Shown here: positions 1 through 15,300 of the stretch, piece after piece
Layout: the number at the start of each line of letters is the position of its first letter
How positions within the stretch are numbered: position 1 is the stretch's first letter
Assembly (NCBI GenBank): GCA_026874595.1
Contig: CM049307.1
Coordinates: 25,148,362 to 25,212,361, forward strand
Reading direction: 5' to 3'
DNA: 64,000 bases
Source: Sipunculus nudus
Lineage: Eukaryota; Annelida; Sipuncula; Golfingiida; Sipunculidae
The notes under the pieces: generated by a model
Database searches by the model: none
What the model was told of the DNA's origin: nothing
What the model saw: the letters and a program-made list of their open reading frames with translations, nothing else
Made by a program: the position numbers and the translations under genes

Positions 1-2767
1 GTGGTTTTGTAATTGTGAGGTCTGGTGGTGGATCAGGATGTGCCTATGCCTACAACTACCGGTATCAGCAGACCTTTCAGGGTTATCCTTCATGGGTGAA
101 TGGATCACATGTGGATGACCTTTACTCCTGGTATGGTACTATATTTCGGTAGAAATTCCGACAAGACGAGCTCGGAGACTACAGCCCAGTGGACTTGCGC
201 ATGAGAGACAACACTCAGAAAATTTGCCATAACCTGGCGTACAGTGGGTGAGTATGGTGAGTTCACTGTTTATACCATTTACCTGTGTCTCATACATTTA
301 AACATTTATATCCATAAAAAAAGAAAGCTTATTTGTCCTATTTAGTTCCTGTCACATTCCCAATAAACACAAGTTTTTCATTTCGATTGATTATAATTTC
401 TTTCATACCAAGGAAATATCTATAGTTATATATCGAATAGTATTTCATACATTGTGTTTCACGACGTCTAGATATTACCGTACTAACCAAAGAATTAATT
501 AAAGAAATACCAAGTTACACCTTACACAATACAGGAAGTAGATCAAGCCTCCATATCGCCTGTATTTAATTCTGTATAAAGCCCTACTCCATCTTTATCA
601 AACTTGGCAATAAAAAATCACGATCTTACAACGTAAAATATCTAAAAGCCTAGTTCCTATATCAGCGTATTTTCAGATCCTTCCAAAATTTGCCATCTGA
701 GAAAAACCTGGAACTTCCTACGATCTAGTTATGATCCGTCATGGTATTGCGAAGAATCGGCACAAAAAGTTAATGAAACACTACACATCGTTTACGACTG
801 TCTGCAATTTTTTACGAAGAGGACACACGTTGCCTACAACATATCGACGGAGAGCTACGACTTCTCCAATTTCATAATAATACCTACGACCTAGAGGTTC
901 TTAATATGGTCGCAGCTGTTCGTGTTTTATCATGACTGTGTAACTCCCAAGAGGCATTACGAAATCTCTCTCAAATAACAACATTAAATCACCGATAACA
1001 CCTCCCTCCCTTATTAAATACACTAGTAAACGTAGACATCCTTGAACCATTTACGAACCAAAATTACCGTAGAGCCTCAAAATTTTTCAGTCCACCTCCC
1101 TCTTCGTTAAGACACTACTACGATTATAAACGATACCATCTGTCGAATCTTCCCGAAATGGCTATCCGGAAATCACCAAGAATTGCCAATCGTCGAATCT
1201 CCCCGAACTTCCATTTCGAGAATCTCTCCGAGCTCCTTATCCGGGAATCTCCCCGAACTGACGATATGGGAATCCCCCCGAATTGCCGATACGGGAATCT
1301 CCTCGAATTTGCTGATCCAGAACGAGGTGTCTGGTAGTTCATGTATGTGTGAACAAGTCTTTAAATCATAAAGTGTTCAACTTTCTCTTTTTCAGGAACC
1401 CTGGTTTGGCCGTCCTTTACCGTTCACGTGGGCTCAGTACAATCCAGACACGAGAGAGTTTGCGAGACTCTCAGCCTTCTTGAACCCCGCCTCCATGGAG
1501 TCCGAGACAGCGGATATGATCTCATGATACCAGTTCTGGACTGATCTGATGGCAGAAACAGAACCTGGGCCTCTGGACGAGCATGTTGAGCACTTGGGAA
1601 CATTTGATCATTATTGTAAGTATCTAACTGATTCAGAGTAATGTTGCTTTATTTTGTTGGATGCTTACATATCTGTTTTAGGTTGGTTACAAACCAGTAG
1701 TTTAAAAGTCAGTAATAACGTACACTCGTACAGAAAGAATGACATTTTCGCCCTAAACAGTTAACACGTGTTGCTGGTTGCTCGATTCTCGAGTTTGAAA
1801 CTGACAAAACTGTTAACTTGGCAGGGCAGTCAATACTTAATAATGTGTACTAAATCCGCAAGACTTAATGATTTTGCTCACACAAACATACCTTTGTCAA
1901 CGTCAGGGCCATCGAGATATAGATCTTGCGTTTCATATACTTTTTAACTTGCTTATTATACACTGAAAACAATTAAAATCTCAACCACACACGTCACAAC
2001 AATTAGAGTTGCCATGAATTTAAGACAGACTCAACATTGTGATTTAATATATCAAGCGGAGGATGATTTGATAGCGGCCTCTGATCGGATCTTTCACCCT
2101 GTGTTGCATGGCTACGACCTTTACAGGGATGACATACTGGACCGGCTGACTGACGGTAAAATGTCGTTAAATTATTACAATTTTGAACTCACAAATGTTA
2201 CACTGTAATGCTGAAGAATAGGTTCCTAAATTATAACATTGAACAGTATAAGAGCAGTGAATAGGCCCCACGTGTCTTATACGAAAATTTTCTGATGATT
2301 TTAAAAGCCTCAAACATATATAAAGGCAGTTTGAACACACGAAAAGGTTTTTTTATAAATCACATTTGGAAGTTAAAAGGTTTTTCTCATAAATCAAATA
2401 GAACACGTATTTTATGGGTTGATGTATATTGCCTGTTTTCTAATTACCAATCATATTAAAAATATGTTTTTTAAGCACATAAGTTGAATTAAAGTAAAAG
2501 TACTACTAACAACGAAAGTATATTGAAACACGTTTATACAGAAAAGGGTGTTGAACTCTTCTGAGTATTAACTCCCTATCATAATTCTTTTTAAATAAGC
2601 AAATTCACCTAAAATAATGTTCCTTTTTAGCATTTTTTAAATTATTATGTTTGATTAATTTAATTGTTTTGATGTTGCTTTGTCACGCGTAATAATAAAA
2701 GAAGTACAGGGATGATTAGATCCTGATTTTTACATTTCAGCATTTTACAGAGCCCGATACAGGAGAG
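1..2767 (+). pseudogene. Carboxylesterase/cholinesterase-like pseudogene, copy A (3' part)
   Basis: Four exons matching exons 4-7 of the intact copy at 24301-32859 are visible: 20-247, 1396-1615, 2057-2155 and 2741-2767. The first encodes the segment with the catalytic-His motif (GSHVDDLYSW); the second carries the conserved ETAD...YQFW block; the last is a 27-nt microexon. Lesions seen directly are an in-frame TAG at 150-152, a one-base deletion near 1405 (exon of 220 nt instead of 221) and a TGA at 1525-1527 in place of an Arg codon. Splice sites are still GT/AG. Exons 1-3 would lie before the window, and I could not find the last exon downstream of 2767. It runs opposite to the other three copies and tail-to-tail with the Skeletor-like gene. 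A sequencing error could explain one lesion but hardly three. Confidence 0.85.
1138..1320. repeat. Degenerate tandem repeat of about 26 bp in intron of copy A
   Basis: About seven diverged units built on the core GGGAATCTCCCCGAA, separated by short AT-richer segments. It lies in the intron between copy A exons 4 and 5. The rest of that intron (248-1395) shows nothing I recognise. Confidence 0.7.
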
Positions 2768-3465
2768 GTAAGTTGAGTATATTAGATCTAAACCAAAACT
2801 AAACCAGGAGAAACCCATTATAAGCAAACTCTACAGCAACCATGCAACGCTTTCATGTATATAAATAACCTGTAATGCATACCCAAATGTGCAAGGAAAA
2901 CGACATAAGCAATGTCATTAGATATTTATTTTGAAGACAACAAAAACAGAAATACTCGGGTATTTTACTGGATGCAAATAATTCGATAGAATAACAATAA
3001 AAATAAGTTTGTCTCTCAAATATCATTATTGTTTTTAAAAAGTTAATGTTTTATTACATTAGTGCGACCAGTTTATGCATAATACACTTATTCCTTGATT
3101 TTACTGGCACCTGGAGTGTAATGATTATACGTTTAGATATAAAAAAACACCTTATACTTAAATATCCGGGTACATATTGTGCTGCAGACAAGACTGTCGG
3201 GTGAAAAAATAAACTCTCGTCTAAAATATTGTCAGAGACTAGGGTGATTGTCAGCTCTGAACGTCTGTACGACTTTTTTCAATACCGAGAACCACCCAAC
3301 CCACGCCTCCTACATTCCTGAAATGAAGGGGGAAAAACCGAGACACCCAGCGTACGCCTCAAGTTTTCGAGGTCCGGGCTGATGTGATATTACTATGCAA
3401 AAAATGTTGATTTGTATAAACATTTAAATTTCAATGAAAATAAAATGTGCTATGTTGTCCAGATA
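2768..3465. other. Intergenic spacer, copy A to Skeletor-like gene
   Basis: AT-rich sequence between two tail-to-tail genes. I see no coding exon, no clear final exon for copy A and no obvious poly(A) signal close to the end of the Skeletor-like gene. Confidence 0.5.
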
Positions 3466-6400
3466 TTAGAGCACTTTTGTTAAGAATAGAATCCAAAATC
3501 CGCAGATTACAAGAACTCTTGGAGCAGTGGTTTGCATCACAGCTTTGCTTACGTCATTGTCCATTGCTCCCACTGCCGTCGCCATTGGTTTATTGTTAGC
3601 ACTGCCTGTGTGAGTCACACGAGGTGCAGCGGAAGTTCCAACTGTTGTCGACACAGGCCTATGGTTATTGTTGTTTTTGTCTGTGCTGGTGACGTCAGGT
3701 TTTTTGGTGGTCGCGCCCTCGAACTCGTCCACAACGTGAATCTTCCACCCAAAGTATCTGTGCGTATAGCACTGAAAAAAAAGAAAAACCTTCATTGCTA
3801 TAGATCTTTTATAGTCAACTATGTAGTAATTAATTGCTAATATTTAGCTGCGCATGTGAAGGGCGATAGATGCAAATACAAACAAATTTCGGAAACCCAA
3901 CGATTTTAATATACGTCAACCAAGATGCTGTGTTGAATCTCTTGTAGTTTCCTTAAATGCCGAGAATATAAGAGGAACCCTGATATAAGTTTGACAAACT
4001 ATTTAGTATATTTCATTGATGAAGGTTTGAGAAAATTTCTGCTGTGATGAATTTGATTCTTCGACTTTTTTGTGACTGCAGTTCCAAACACACGTAACAC
4101 CTGAAAAAGTGTCGAGGAAAGTTTGGAGAAATAAAATGTTACAGTTTTGATAGCTTTATCTTTAAAAGATAGACAAATCCATGATATAATCAACTAAACA
4201 GAGATGAAATGGGTATAGCAAATTGTAAACTCGTGATTCCAGTATTCAGATTTACTCAAGTAACAATTCAGCAACTGTAAGTGCTCATCATGGGAGCGTG
4301 TATTTGATATGTAATATCTGTATTTGTAGATCAACTAGCTGAATTATAATCCTTTTTTTTTATCCAGAAATAATATCATCACAATTGATAAAGTCTTGTT
4401 GCATAACGCTTAAATACATACTGCCTATAAAATTTCATTATTATGCACATTCAAAGTCGTGTACTCGAGTCAAAATTTTGGACTCTAGTTCGAATTTTGG
4501 ACTTGAGTACACAGGTTAGAATTTTAGACGGAGTACTCGGATTAGAATTTAGACTCGAGTACTCGGGTTCGAATTTTGAACTCGAATACTCGGAGTGGAA
4601 TTTCGAATTTGAGTTCTCCTATCAACGTTTCAGCTGACCTGATAGTAAAGGAGATCTGGGGTTTCGTCATCAGGTGTCCATGAAAAGATTCCTCGTATTC
4701 CCGGAACACACTCAAGGCGCAGCGTCTTGAAGAATTCTTCGAAGCTGTCACTTGTAACGGATGAATCGACAGTCAGGTTTGCCCTTTCGTAGACACATAG
4801 GCGGCCAACTGCAAATTAAACTTAGAAACTTAGTCTTAAAACACAAACTCTTCAAATCTTCTCGTTTTGATGTTTCATTCCCCGGATCACAAAGACACAA
4901 CGGTTAACACCAAGCTTGTTGAATGCTCTGGACTGACAGACCTACAGCCAATTTCACTAAACGGCACATGACCTGTGACGTTATTTTTATCAATTACGTC
5001 ATGTCATGTGATCGTGGATGATTTTCCGCTTCCAACTGTATGTCACACTTAAAGTCATCATTTCATTTGTCATATTTGTATAATTTATGAGATTTATAGC
5101 TTACTCTGGGCATGGGCGGACTGGAACACCGGGACGGCCCCCGTTGGACAGACGGCGAAAAGAATATGCTTTTGACGGACGGTGTGACCTAAATATGGAT
5201 GCCCATTTCAGCCGGTGATATGAAGTTTGGGCTGCTTTCACTTATAAATAGACGTCACATCGAATGGTCCCCTTTAGAAAAAAAAACCTGTTAACCTGTG
5301 CGCAGATGTCTTGCGGACAAACACTTGCAGAATCGAATACAACCCTCGAATTTCTTAGCACCAAGTTTCATCGGTTATACAAGCTTTAATTGTCAGGAGG
5401 CTTGTATAATAATAATAATAATAATAATAATAATTGTAAACAATAAAAAATATGACAAAAACATACCCGCTGCTGCTAATGGCCTGCGTGATTCATCCAG
5501 CCCTGCAAATTGCTTCGACCTCTGAAAAAAATTATGTTGATAAAGTGTCTTTGGATATTTTTCGGATCGAACGTCTCTACACCATGAAATGTAGCTACTG
5601 ATATATTCATCAATTTCATTCATTCATTTTCGCAACTTAAACATTTTTAAGCCTAAATGACCATTCTTATTAGGATCTGTGACCATTACAAATACCGCAC
5701 TAGCTGAATTCTAACGGTAATTTACGGTGTCATCTGCAACGGGTATGGTCAATTTAGTGTTAGGGCTTGCTTAATCAGACTGGTTCACATGCATTCTTTT
5801 TAAAAATACAGATTTACTTTTATCATTGCTGTTATCTCATGTATAATAAGGAGAAAGCACAGCAATAAATAAGGATGTTTAAAATCAAGATATAGATTGT
5901 GTTATGTTGAACTTTGGTCAAATATTAACCTCAACAAGCCCATTGCATATATTAAGATTCAGGATCTCGTCAAATAAACAGTGCTACATGTAGTTGTTAA
6001 AATATTTTTTTTTAAATTACTACCCTTGCTATTAAATCATCCGTCTTTTTATTCATGTATATATATTTCCATACCTGAGCTTGAGTTGAGTTCAACTGTG
6101 CATATCCCCCAATACTGTCATCTGTGATATAGAGCGGGTGATAATTGGCCGTATTACCAGGGTCGTTACCGGTCTCCACGATGAACGTGTAGGTCTCTCC
6201 CCTCTTCACTGTCAGTTCCGGAATCAGCTTTTCATTGATGTAGTACGCGATCCCCCAGCCAACATTACCTGAGAGGTAAACATATGTTATGCCTACAGAA
6301 GGTAATTATGTTAACTAATAAATACACTAAATAGCCTCCACATGATGTATTATTCTCTTCAATATATGTCATGGGGTCATCATTTTAGCTCTCTGCCCCT

Positions 6401-9400
6401 TCGCCGATAAACCAAACTTGACTGTTCAGTCAAGGGAATATTTTGTACCTGGATCGAAACTGCATTCTCCTGTGGGTCACACCACTGACCATGACTCCCC
6501 GAACCCTACATTGGGCGATGTTTTAACGGAATGACATACTAGTATATGCCAATTTGTGGGATCAAACTCGCGTGGCCTATTCACGAGTCCATTATTCTAC
6601 TGCTTGCAAGGAAGGTAAAATGTTCTCTTATATACAAATATGAATTTTTTTTACATACAGCCAAGGGGCTATCGCAACGCCAGCTGTCAAGAACTACTAG
6701 AACTACGCAAGAAAGGGAAACATGCTGGTGGTAATAATAAACAGTAAACAAATTAAATGAAAGGGAAGTTTTACACACAAACATTAATGAATTTCATGTC
6801 AATTGTCATGTTTCTAATGCATGTCCCTATGGTGCTGCCACCTACCGATGTATTGGGCTATATGACATACAGTATTGAAATATGACCGCTTTGTCGTTTG
6901 TATCTCTCGAACATTTGATAAAACATGGTACCAGGATCGAGGAAAAATAGATGAAAGGAACCTTCAAGCCATCGGAGTACGTAAGTTAACAGGGAAACCC
7001 CTCTGAAAACAGGAGGAGGTGGCGGCAAAGATTCGAATAATTCCTAGCAGCTCAAGAAGCCGCGGGAAAACTGGACGCCACAAAGATTGCCATGGCGCCG
7101 TTTCTGAAGCTAAATCTCCACCTGTTCAAGGTCTAAAGGCCTGTACAGTATTTTGTCTAGTGAATAGAACAGATCGTGATCAGTACCAACTGGATTCAGT
7201 TGTGACCACACCCCTTACAAGACAGGATGTACTTAATAAGTACAAAGACAGTTTTGAAGGCCTCGGAACATTTGCTGAAAATTATCATATTGTTACTCGC
7301 CCTGATAATAACCCAATTGTGCAGCCTCTGTACCTCTGTCACTGCGTGAAAATCTCAGAAAGAAACTTGCAGATATGGCAGATATGGGGATAATTGCTCC
7401 AGTGAAAGGACCAACTGCATAGGCCAGTCATTTGGTCATTGTCGAGAAACGAAATGGAGACATTCTCATCTGTCTGGACCCAAAACTGCTGAAAAAAGCT
7501 ATACAGCGTGAACATATTCCCATACCCTCATTTGATGATGTGAAAAGTCGGCTTGGTGGCAAAACAGTGTTAATTGTACTAGATCAAATGGACTTCTACC
7601 ATCAGATGGTCCACAATGATAAGAGTGCCCGTCTGTGTACATTTAACACACCTTTCGTTAGCTATTGTTTCAAGAAGGTCTACAACAGAAACTTTCAAAC
7701 ATTTGTTGACATTGCCGGTTTACACATGATCGCAGATGTTATAATTATTGTAGCCTAGGGCGGGGAAGAACACGATAAGGTCTTACATAAGGTCAAGACA
7801 AGAGCTGCTGGGTTTAATGTTTGATTCAACCAAAGTCAGTAAATTAGCAAATATGGGTTACAGAATTACTGCTGAAGGTCTGAAACCTGAGTTTGCTGGC
7901 ATATCGCAACACTCCAGTTTCTGATTTAGGTGTATATTTATTTCAGGTAAACAGAGTAAGACAGGAAAACATTTCAGAAAATAATATTCCATAAAGTAGT
8001 ACTTTAATCAATAAATTCACTGAATACTGTAATTTTATGTATAATTGATAATTGTACATATATATATATTTTCAGTTGTGTATATCAGTGCTACTCTTTT
8101 CTACGACTTATATATCTTTTAACATGATTTAACACATATTGGCAGAATGCGATGGCAAACTTGTGTATATTTATATGTTACTTAAGTTATTTGTACTTTG
8201 GGCCATGAGGCCTTTCTACAATAAACTTTGTTGTTGTTGATTTACAGCTTCCTCCCGCAAAGCTATTGATGACCCGTATGCTCGGAGAGAAATTACTTTT
8301 GCCAGAGGTTGTGAAAGATGCAAGAGCTCAGTTGAAACAGCGTCATAATAAACATTAAGCATACTACGATCGTGGCACTACAACTCTGTCAAAGCTAGTT
8401 GTAGGCGATAGTGTCAGAGTGCGCTTCAATGACATCTGGAAGAAAACAATTGTGATTGGAATGCATAAGGCGCCGAGGTCATACCTTGTTACAACAGAGG
8501 ATGGTGCGGTGTATAGGCGAAATCGCTGATTTATCCCTAAATCAATGGAAACCAGACCTTTCGAACATGGGCACTTTAACTTGCATTTCCGATACACCAG
8601 GATGAACCGGCATTACTGGCAGATCCAAATCTAGTGGATCAGCGTGTTGAAAACCAGGCCATCCATATAGGCAGCCAGATCCAGAGAGGCAGCAGGAGTT
8701 ACGACGAAGCACTAGACAAAGACTTTTACCGCAGCATTTTTGAAACTTTGTTAAGAATTAAGAGCAAACTTATATTCTTTTGTATCCCTCTTAAGTTATA
8801 ATTCGAGTGGTTTGATATTTAAGTTTTAAAAACATTTGATGACAATCAATAAACTTTTTTAGTAAGACAACTCTTAATTTTATATCTAGTTGATTCCATA
8901 CTCTGAGTAAAGTTCCACATTTGACATTACTGAGGATTTTCTTGTTTTAAATGAGCTGGACACTTTCCAGTTTTTTTAACCAAAGGACCAATACAGTGAT
9001 TCAGTAGTTTTACATTTAAATGTAGTATATAAGCAAAGCACTAAATTAATAACCTCTGAAAGTTCATCTAATTCCATTTAAAGGAAGGATGTCATGTCAC
9101 GTTATCTAATGCATTTCCATAAGATCCTGCCACCGACCCATGTACGTGGAACTATATTTTGGACTACATTATATACGGTATTGAAGTATGACCAGCTTGT
9201 TGGTAATTCTCGAACGTGTGATATAACAGAGAAACTTTACCTGTTATGCCATCATAGCCTCGTGGTCCGCCTGACTGTCCTATACGCACTTCGAAAACCT
9301 TCGAGTCCTCTCCACTGATACTCGCACTCTGCCAGACCACAGATGCAGCAGGTGTAGACTTTGACTCTACCAACGGCGTACAGTTGTTCACTGGGTTGCG

Positions 9401-12271
9401 TTTGAAGACGAGCTTTTTGGTACCTTTAAAAACATAACTAGCTGTAGGAGTTTCATGAGGTAAATCAATAAAAAATAGAGTAATTATGGTGATACAAGTG
9501 ACCCATGGGTCAAGGTACTAAGTTGACTGACCTGAGGTACAGGTGATATGTCCCTGCACTTGCAACTGAAGGTCAAGCGCACCATTATGTTAAATATTTG
9601 AAAACCTGTCATGTTTCCCAGACAGTCGCTCCAGACATGTTTACTTTATAAACAATCTGACCAAGGAACATTTATGGTTTAGTCTTTAAACCAAGTTGCA
9701 CAGCAAGATTTGTCGTGTCACAAAAAAACCGCCTGTGAGACACAAACTTTTTTCAGCCCGAGGTCATTCTATTGATGGAATATATTTATGCATTTCTGAA
9801 ATGACCAAGGAGGTCAAAGATGAATAAGAAAATGGCGCCATTTGTCCATATTACCAGATAAATAAGGATCAATGATCGTCAGTACAATCCTTTTTTCGCC
9901 TACCTGGGGAACGTTTATAATGTCTCGTGGCCAGGTCATCTTGATTTCTTCTGCCTAGACCCCAAACTACGGCAACCTCCTCGGTTACGGCAATTTCCTT
10001 ATCATTTTCATCACCTATACACAAACATGTATTAGAAAATATCATGTAAACCCGCCCTAGAGCCACATATACACGACTTGTGTGGATCAAAGGGAAAGGG
10101 ATACAAACACGTGCATGAGGTGTGCCATTTTTGCATCATTAAGAACGATGTATGATTTTCTTTTAAAAATAGCACAGTTGTTCATGCAATACACATATTT
10201 CAATGCATGGTCCACCATTATTTATTTGCAAAATATTTTAAGACAGATTTAATAAAGGCAAGCATGATGGATCGAGTTTTCGGCAAAAAAAGCGGGAGTT
10301 GTGGCAAAATAAAATTAAAATTGACTTAGTCCACATATTCGTAACATTTGTGTGGTCATGGTCCGTATGTATCAAGTCCATTGTCACTATAGCCTATAAG
10401 ATAGACGTTAAAATTCAAGGGCCATATCGTTAACAATGTTTGAGGAAATGTACTCAAAACGACGGGACGGACAGGCCGAAAACCTGGTTATTTCATTTCA
10501 GACATACATATTCCAAAAGCCCATTAGTCCGACAGCTGTCCGACAAGCGATCAGTCCGACCAGTGAGCAACCCCCTCCCCTCTCCGGCCTCCTCGATGTG
10601 CACAGTAAACATAACCCGTATTCATTCCGGACAGCTCACCCGTGTTTAATTTCCGTTTGTATCTGACCCTGGTAATGCCGTCCTGTTTGGAGCCGCTCAC
10701 TACCTGAATGTCGTCAAACCCGCTCTGGCTCACGTCAGGGCATACACCTCTACCGTTGGAGCACTGGAAAAGTTTAGACATGGTTCAATTAACTGTCACG
10801 TATTTATGCTCCTTTTTACTTACAAAATCGTTCCTGAAAACCGGGGTATACTGTAAGGAAATCAGAAAGCTGTACATTAACATTCCCTAGTCAGCGTAAA
10901 ATGAGGCCTACTTAGGACTTAACTATAGTTAGTTGTTGATAATTATATAAATATTATCACTGAATTATGAATGAAAATATGACAGATTTAACATAACTGT
11001 TTCAGAGTTATATATACAAAATGTTTGCACACTCATGCCCATACTCATAGAGTAATCGATATTTTTTTACTGGTGTTGGCATAAAAATGGTTCTCATTTT
11101 GTGATTATAGTAAAAAAATTATTTTAGAACTGCACAAAACTCAGAATTACAACTGCACAGATCCATTTATAACCGCACAAATAGGAGTCAACTGCACAGA
11201 TCAATTTAAAACTGCACAAATAGGGGTCAATAAACTGCACGTTAAAATATTCCCTGATATAAACAGTTTAGTTATATAACCATTGTGCAACCACGTGTAG
11301 GGGTAGACTGGGCCAAAGGGAGACCGGGAATCCGTTGCTTTTCCAATATGTTATTGCATGTTTGCAAAATATTAACGCGAGTGGGCTGATGTTGTTAAAC
11401 TTGATTGTACATGTATTACATTCTCTCACCTCCAGTCCGCCCTTGTCTCTTTGTGTGTGCACATTTAATTTTACTTGCATTTTTGGATGTCTTCATACGT
11501 TGGCCTAGTAGTGTCATATACAGTTAATTTTCCGCGTTAGCTAATATCTTCTCTAGCGTAGTTAGTTTTATCCTTGGAATTTGATTTTTTTTCTTAAAAT
11601 GTTGTTTCGGTGCATTCCCACCAAAAAAATACAGACTCACTCTTTAAAACCATTCGTCTCTTAACTGTATTACAAAGCAGCGTTACCTGTCTCATCAAGA
11701 TTGCTTTACAGAAGCGGATTGGGATCGGAAATAGGCTCCCGGATACCATCGGTCCACCGGTAGTAATATTTAGTTGATACCTCAGTCCACCGGTATCAAT
11801 ATTCAGTTTTTTACCATCAGTCTATCGATATCAATATTTAGTTTATACCACCAGTCCACAGGTATCAATATTTAGTTTATACCATCGGCCCACAGGCATC
11901 AAGAAATTGTTACGACAATGGCCCACCAGAAGTTCAAGTTGGCCAATCCGCCCCTGTTGCTTGTAACCTCCTCTGGGCCAGTAGCGACCACATAAAAGTC
12001 AATCTAATTAAGAAGTTAGATAAAGTACAGTTTTATGTAGGTTAAGTGAATGTAGACAATCGGCTTACCAGTCCCCTCTGATTCAGGCGGTAATCTACAG
12101 CGTGAGGGATGCCATCTTTAATGAAGACCACGGCCACATCAGCGTCGTTCATCTGGTTCTGATCAGGCTGACCACTCAGTCCGAACGACATGTAATCGTT
12201 CTCTTCTTTTAAGGTAAACAAGAAATAGCTGATGTACCGTACCATAGACTACATACGAACACACGAACACA

Positions 12272-12322
<51 letters not shown>

Positions 12323-15300
12323 ATATGCAACCTTTCTCCTCATCAATGTAGAATCATAACGTGTTACTCTTATTATATATTGTGAATGCGTGCCCATACA
12401 TTGAACTAAAATGAAATGAAAGTTTTTAAAGCGTACACTATAATTTGCGGTTGTAATTTCATTCGTTCAAACCTCAGTTGTATCCTTTAGCAAACATAGA
12501 AAAACGACAGAAAAAAATTAGAATTATGCTCGTTACTCATACTTAGAGAAATATACGTACATTTATTGAAAAGGCTACCCAAAACACTGATTGCACGTAT
12601 ATATGTGTATTTCATGGACACTTATATTCCTAAGATATGCATGATAAATTAGCCCCTAATTTACCTAGGTCTGTTAAGTATTACAGAATTAAATTACCTA
12701 TAGCGCCCATCAGTTCAATAATGAGGTATGTATCGTTAACGTTCCATGCCACCCTCAAGTCCTCATCAAGAGTTTCACAATTGGGCAGGATGTCTGAGGA
12801 AGCGGGCGTCGGGGTAGTCGCCTGTTAAATATATAACGAAGACCCTCTACATACGTTTTAAGTTATTTTTTGAATGATTGTTCGTCTGTATTAAAAGGAA
12901 ATTTCCACATGCATTTTTTATAACAATGATGGACAGTAATAGAAACACAGTAGTTCTCTCTATTAATATGCTAATCGAAAAATAAACTTGTCTTCCAAAA
13001 CTTCAGATAATGTCTGCTAAACTATAACATAATACTCTTATATTGGATCATATTATGATATTGGTTCATCACTGACCGCAAACATCCTTGTTTACCTGAC
13101 CAGGTACTACGTACAGTGACAAGGTTATACGGTAACAACCTTGTTTACCTGACCAGGTACTACGCACAGTGACAAGGTTCTACGGTAACAACCTTATTTA
13201 CCTGACCAGGTACTGCGTACAGTGACAAGGTTCTACGGTAACCACCTTGTTTACCTGACCAGGTACTACGTACATTGACAAGGTTATACGGTAACAACCC
13301 TTTACCTCGCCAGGTAATACGTACAGTGACAAGGTTCTACGGTAACAACCTTGTTTACCTGACCAGGTACTACGTACAGTGACAAGGTTCTACGGTAACA
13401 ACCTTGTTTACCTGGCCAGGTACTACGTACAGTGACAAGGTTCTACGGTAACAAACTTATTTACCAGACCATGTACTACGTACAGTGACAAGGTTCTACG
13501 GTAAACACCTTGTTTATCTTGCCAGGTATTACGTACAGTGACAAGGTTCTACGGTAACCACCTTGTTTACCTGGCCAGGTATTACGTACAGTGACAAGGT
13601 TCTACGGTAACCACCTTGTTTTCCTGGCCATGTATTACGTACAGTGACATGGTTCTACGGTAACCACCTTGTTTATCTGACCAGGTACTACGTACAGTGA
13701 CAGGGTTCTACGGAAACCACCTTGTTTACCTGACCAGGTACTACGTTTAGTGACAAGGATCTACGGTAACCACCTTGTTTATCTGACCTGGTACTACGTA
13801 CTGTGAAAAGGTTCTACGGTAACAACCTTGTTTACCTGGCCAGGTACTACGTACAGTGACAAGGTTCTACGGTAACAAACTTATTTACCTGACCATGTAC
13901 TACGTACAGTGACAAGGTTCTACGGTAACCACCTTGTTTATCATGCCAGGTATTACGTACAGTGACAAGGTTCTACGGTAACCACCTTGTTTACCTGGCC
14001 AGGTACTACGTACAGTGACAAGGTTCTACGGTAACCACCTTGTTTACCTGGCCAGGTACTACGTACAGTGACAAGGTTCTACGGTAACCACCTTGTTTAT
14101 CTTGCCAGGTATTACGTACAGTGACAAGGTTCTACGGTAACCACCTTGTTTACCTGGCCAGGTATTACGTACAGTGACAAGGTTCTACGGTAACCACCTT
14201 GTTTACCTGGCCATGTATTACATACAGTGACAAGGTTCTACGGTAACCACCTTGTTTATCTGACCAGGTACTACGTACAGTGACAGGGTTCTACGGAAAC
14301 CACCTTGTTTACCTGACCAGGTACTACGTTTAGTGACAAGGATCTACGGAAACCACCTTGTTTACCTGACAAGGTATATCCTATAAAATGGTAAGTTGAA
14401 AACATCTTGAAACAAAGGTAATTAACAGTTATCTCTTTTAGGTATTGACCTGCAACCGCGTTAGTAATCATATTTGATATTAAAATAAGTGACATTAGAC
14501 GTAAACTGGCTCAAATGTGCCATGAATTTCTCCGACAGCGGTGCGTGGTGGAAGTTAACTCGTAGGCTCACTCAGGAGTTTACTCGTAGATGTTGCCACC
14601 TGGTGGTGAATAAAGAGACTAATTACATGACGCAGAACTGAAGATGGGAAGCGTTCCGAATGGGCCAGTCCGTTCTAGTTGTTATGAGGACTCACCTGTG
14701 TGACCTCAGGAGGTAAGTATGGTGGCAGTACCAGTCCAGTCCGAATTTTGACAGATCCGAATTCCTCTGAGAAAAGAATACAGTAGACGCTCAACCACTG
14801 GTAGTCAGCGATGTTGATGCCCTCAGGAACCGTGAGTGTTATTGTTTTCTCTAAATACCTCGAAAGTTTACCGGTGCTGCAAATATTAGAGAACTCGACA
14901 AAATTCAAATAAATACCACAGTGTTCAGAACTGTGAATAATTAGATAATTATTATGAAATTTAAGTATTATGAAAACTGTGGTATTAATTTTAAAAATAT
15001 TGTGTTCAAAACTGAATAATTAAGTAAAAAACTGAATACATTTCAAATATAAACATATACTTCTTTCTACCTTCAATATTATGGATCTACTGAATGATGG
15101 ATAGCCTGCTGAATATTCCATATACAATACACATTAACAGAATGGGCTGATTATATTAAAAGGTCCATGGTATGGACACTTGACATGGGAATGGATGGGC
15201 CTTGGATAATTCATGGTAAAGTTATATAACATGGCCTCATTCATTCCCACTACTGCCTAACAGGCTACATGAACTGCCTTCTGGTAAAACCAGGCAGGGT

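Noticed and set aside
7019-7758. A functional reverse-transcriptase gene
   Set aside because: The frame is broken several times and most domains are missing.
13087-14370. A CRISPR-like array
   Set aside because: The whole 53-bp unit repeats without unique spacers, and the context is a eukaryotic intron.
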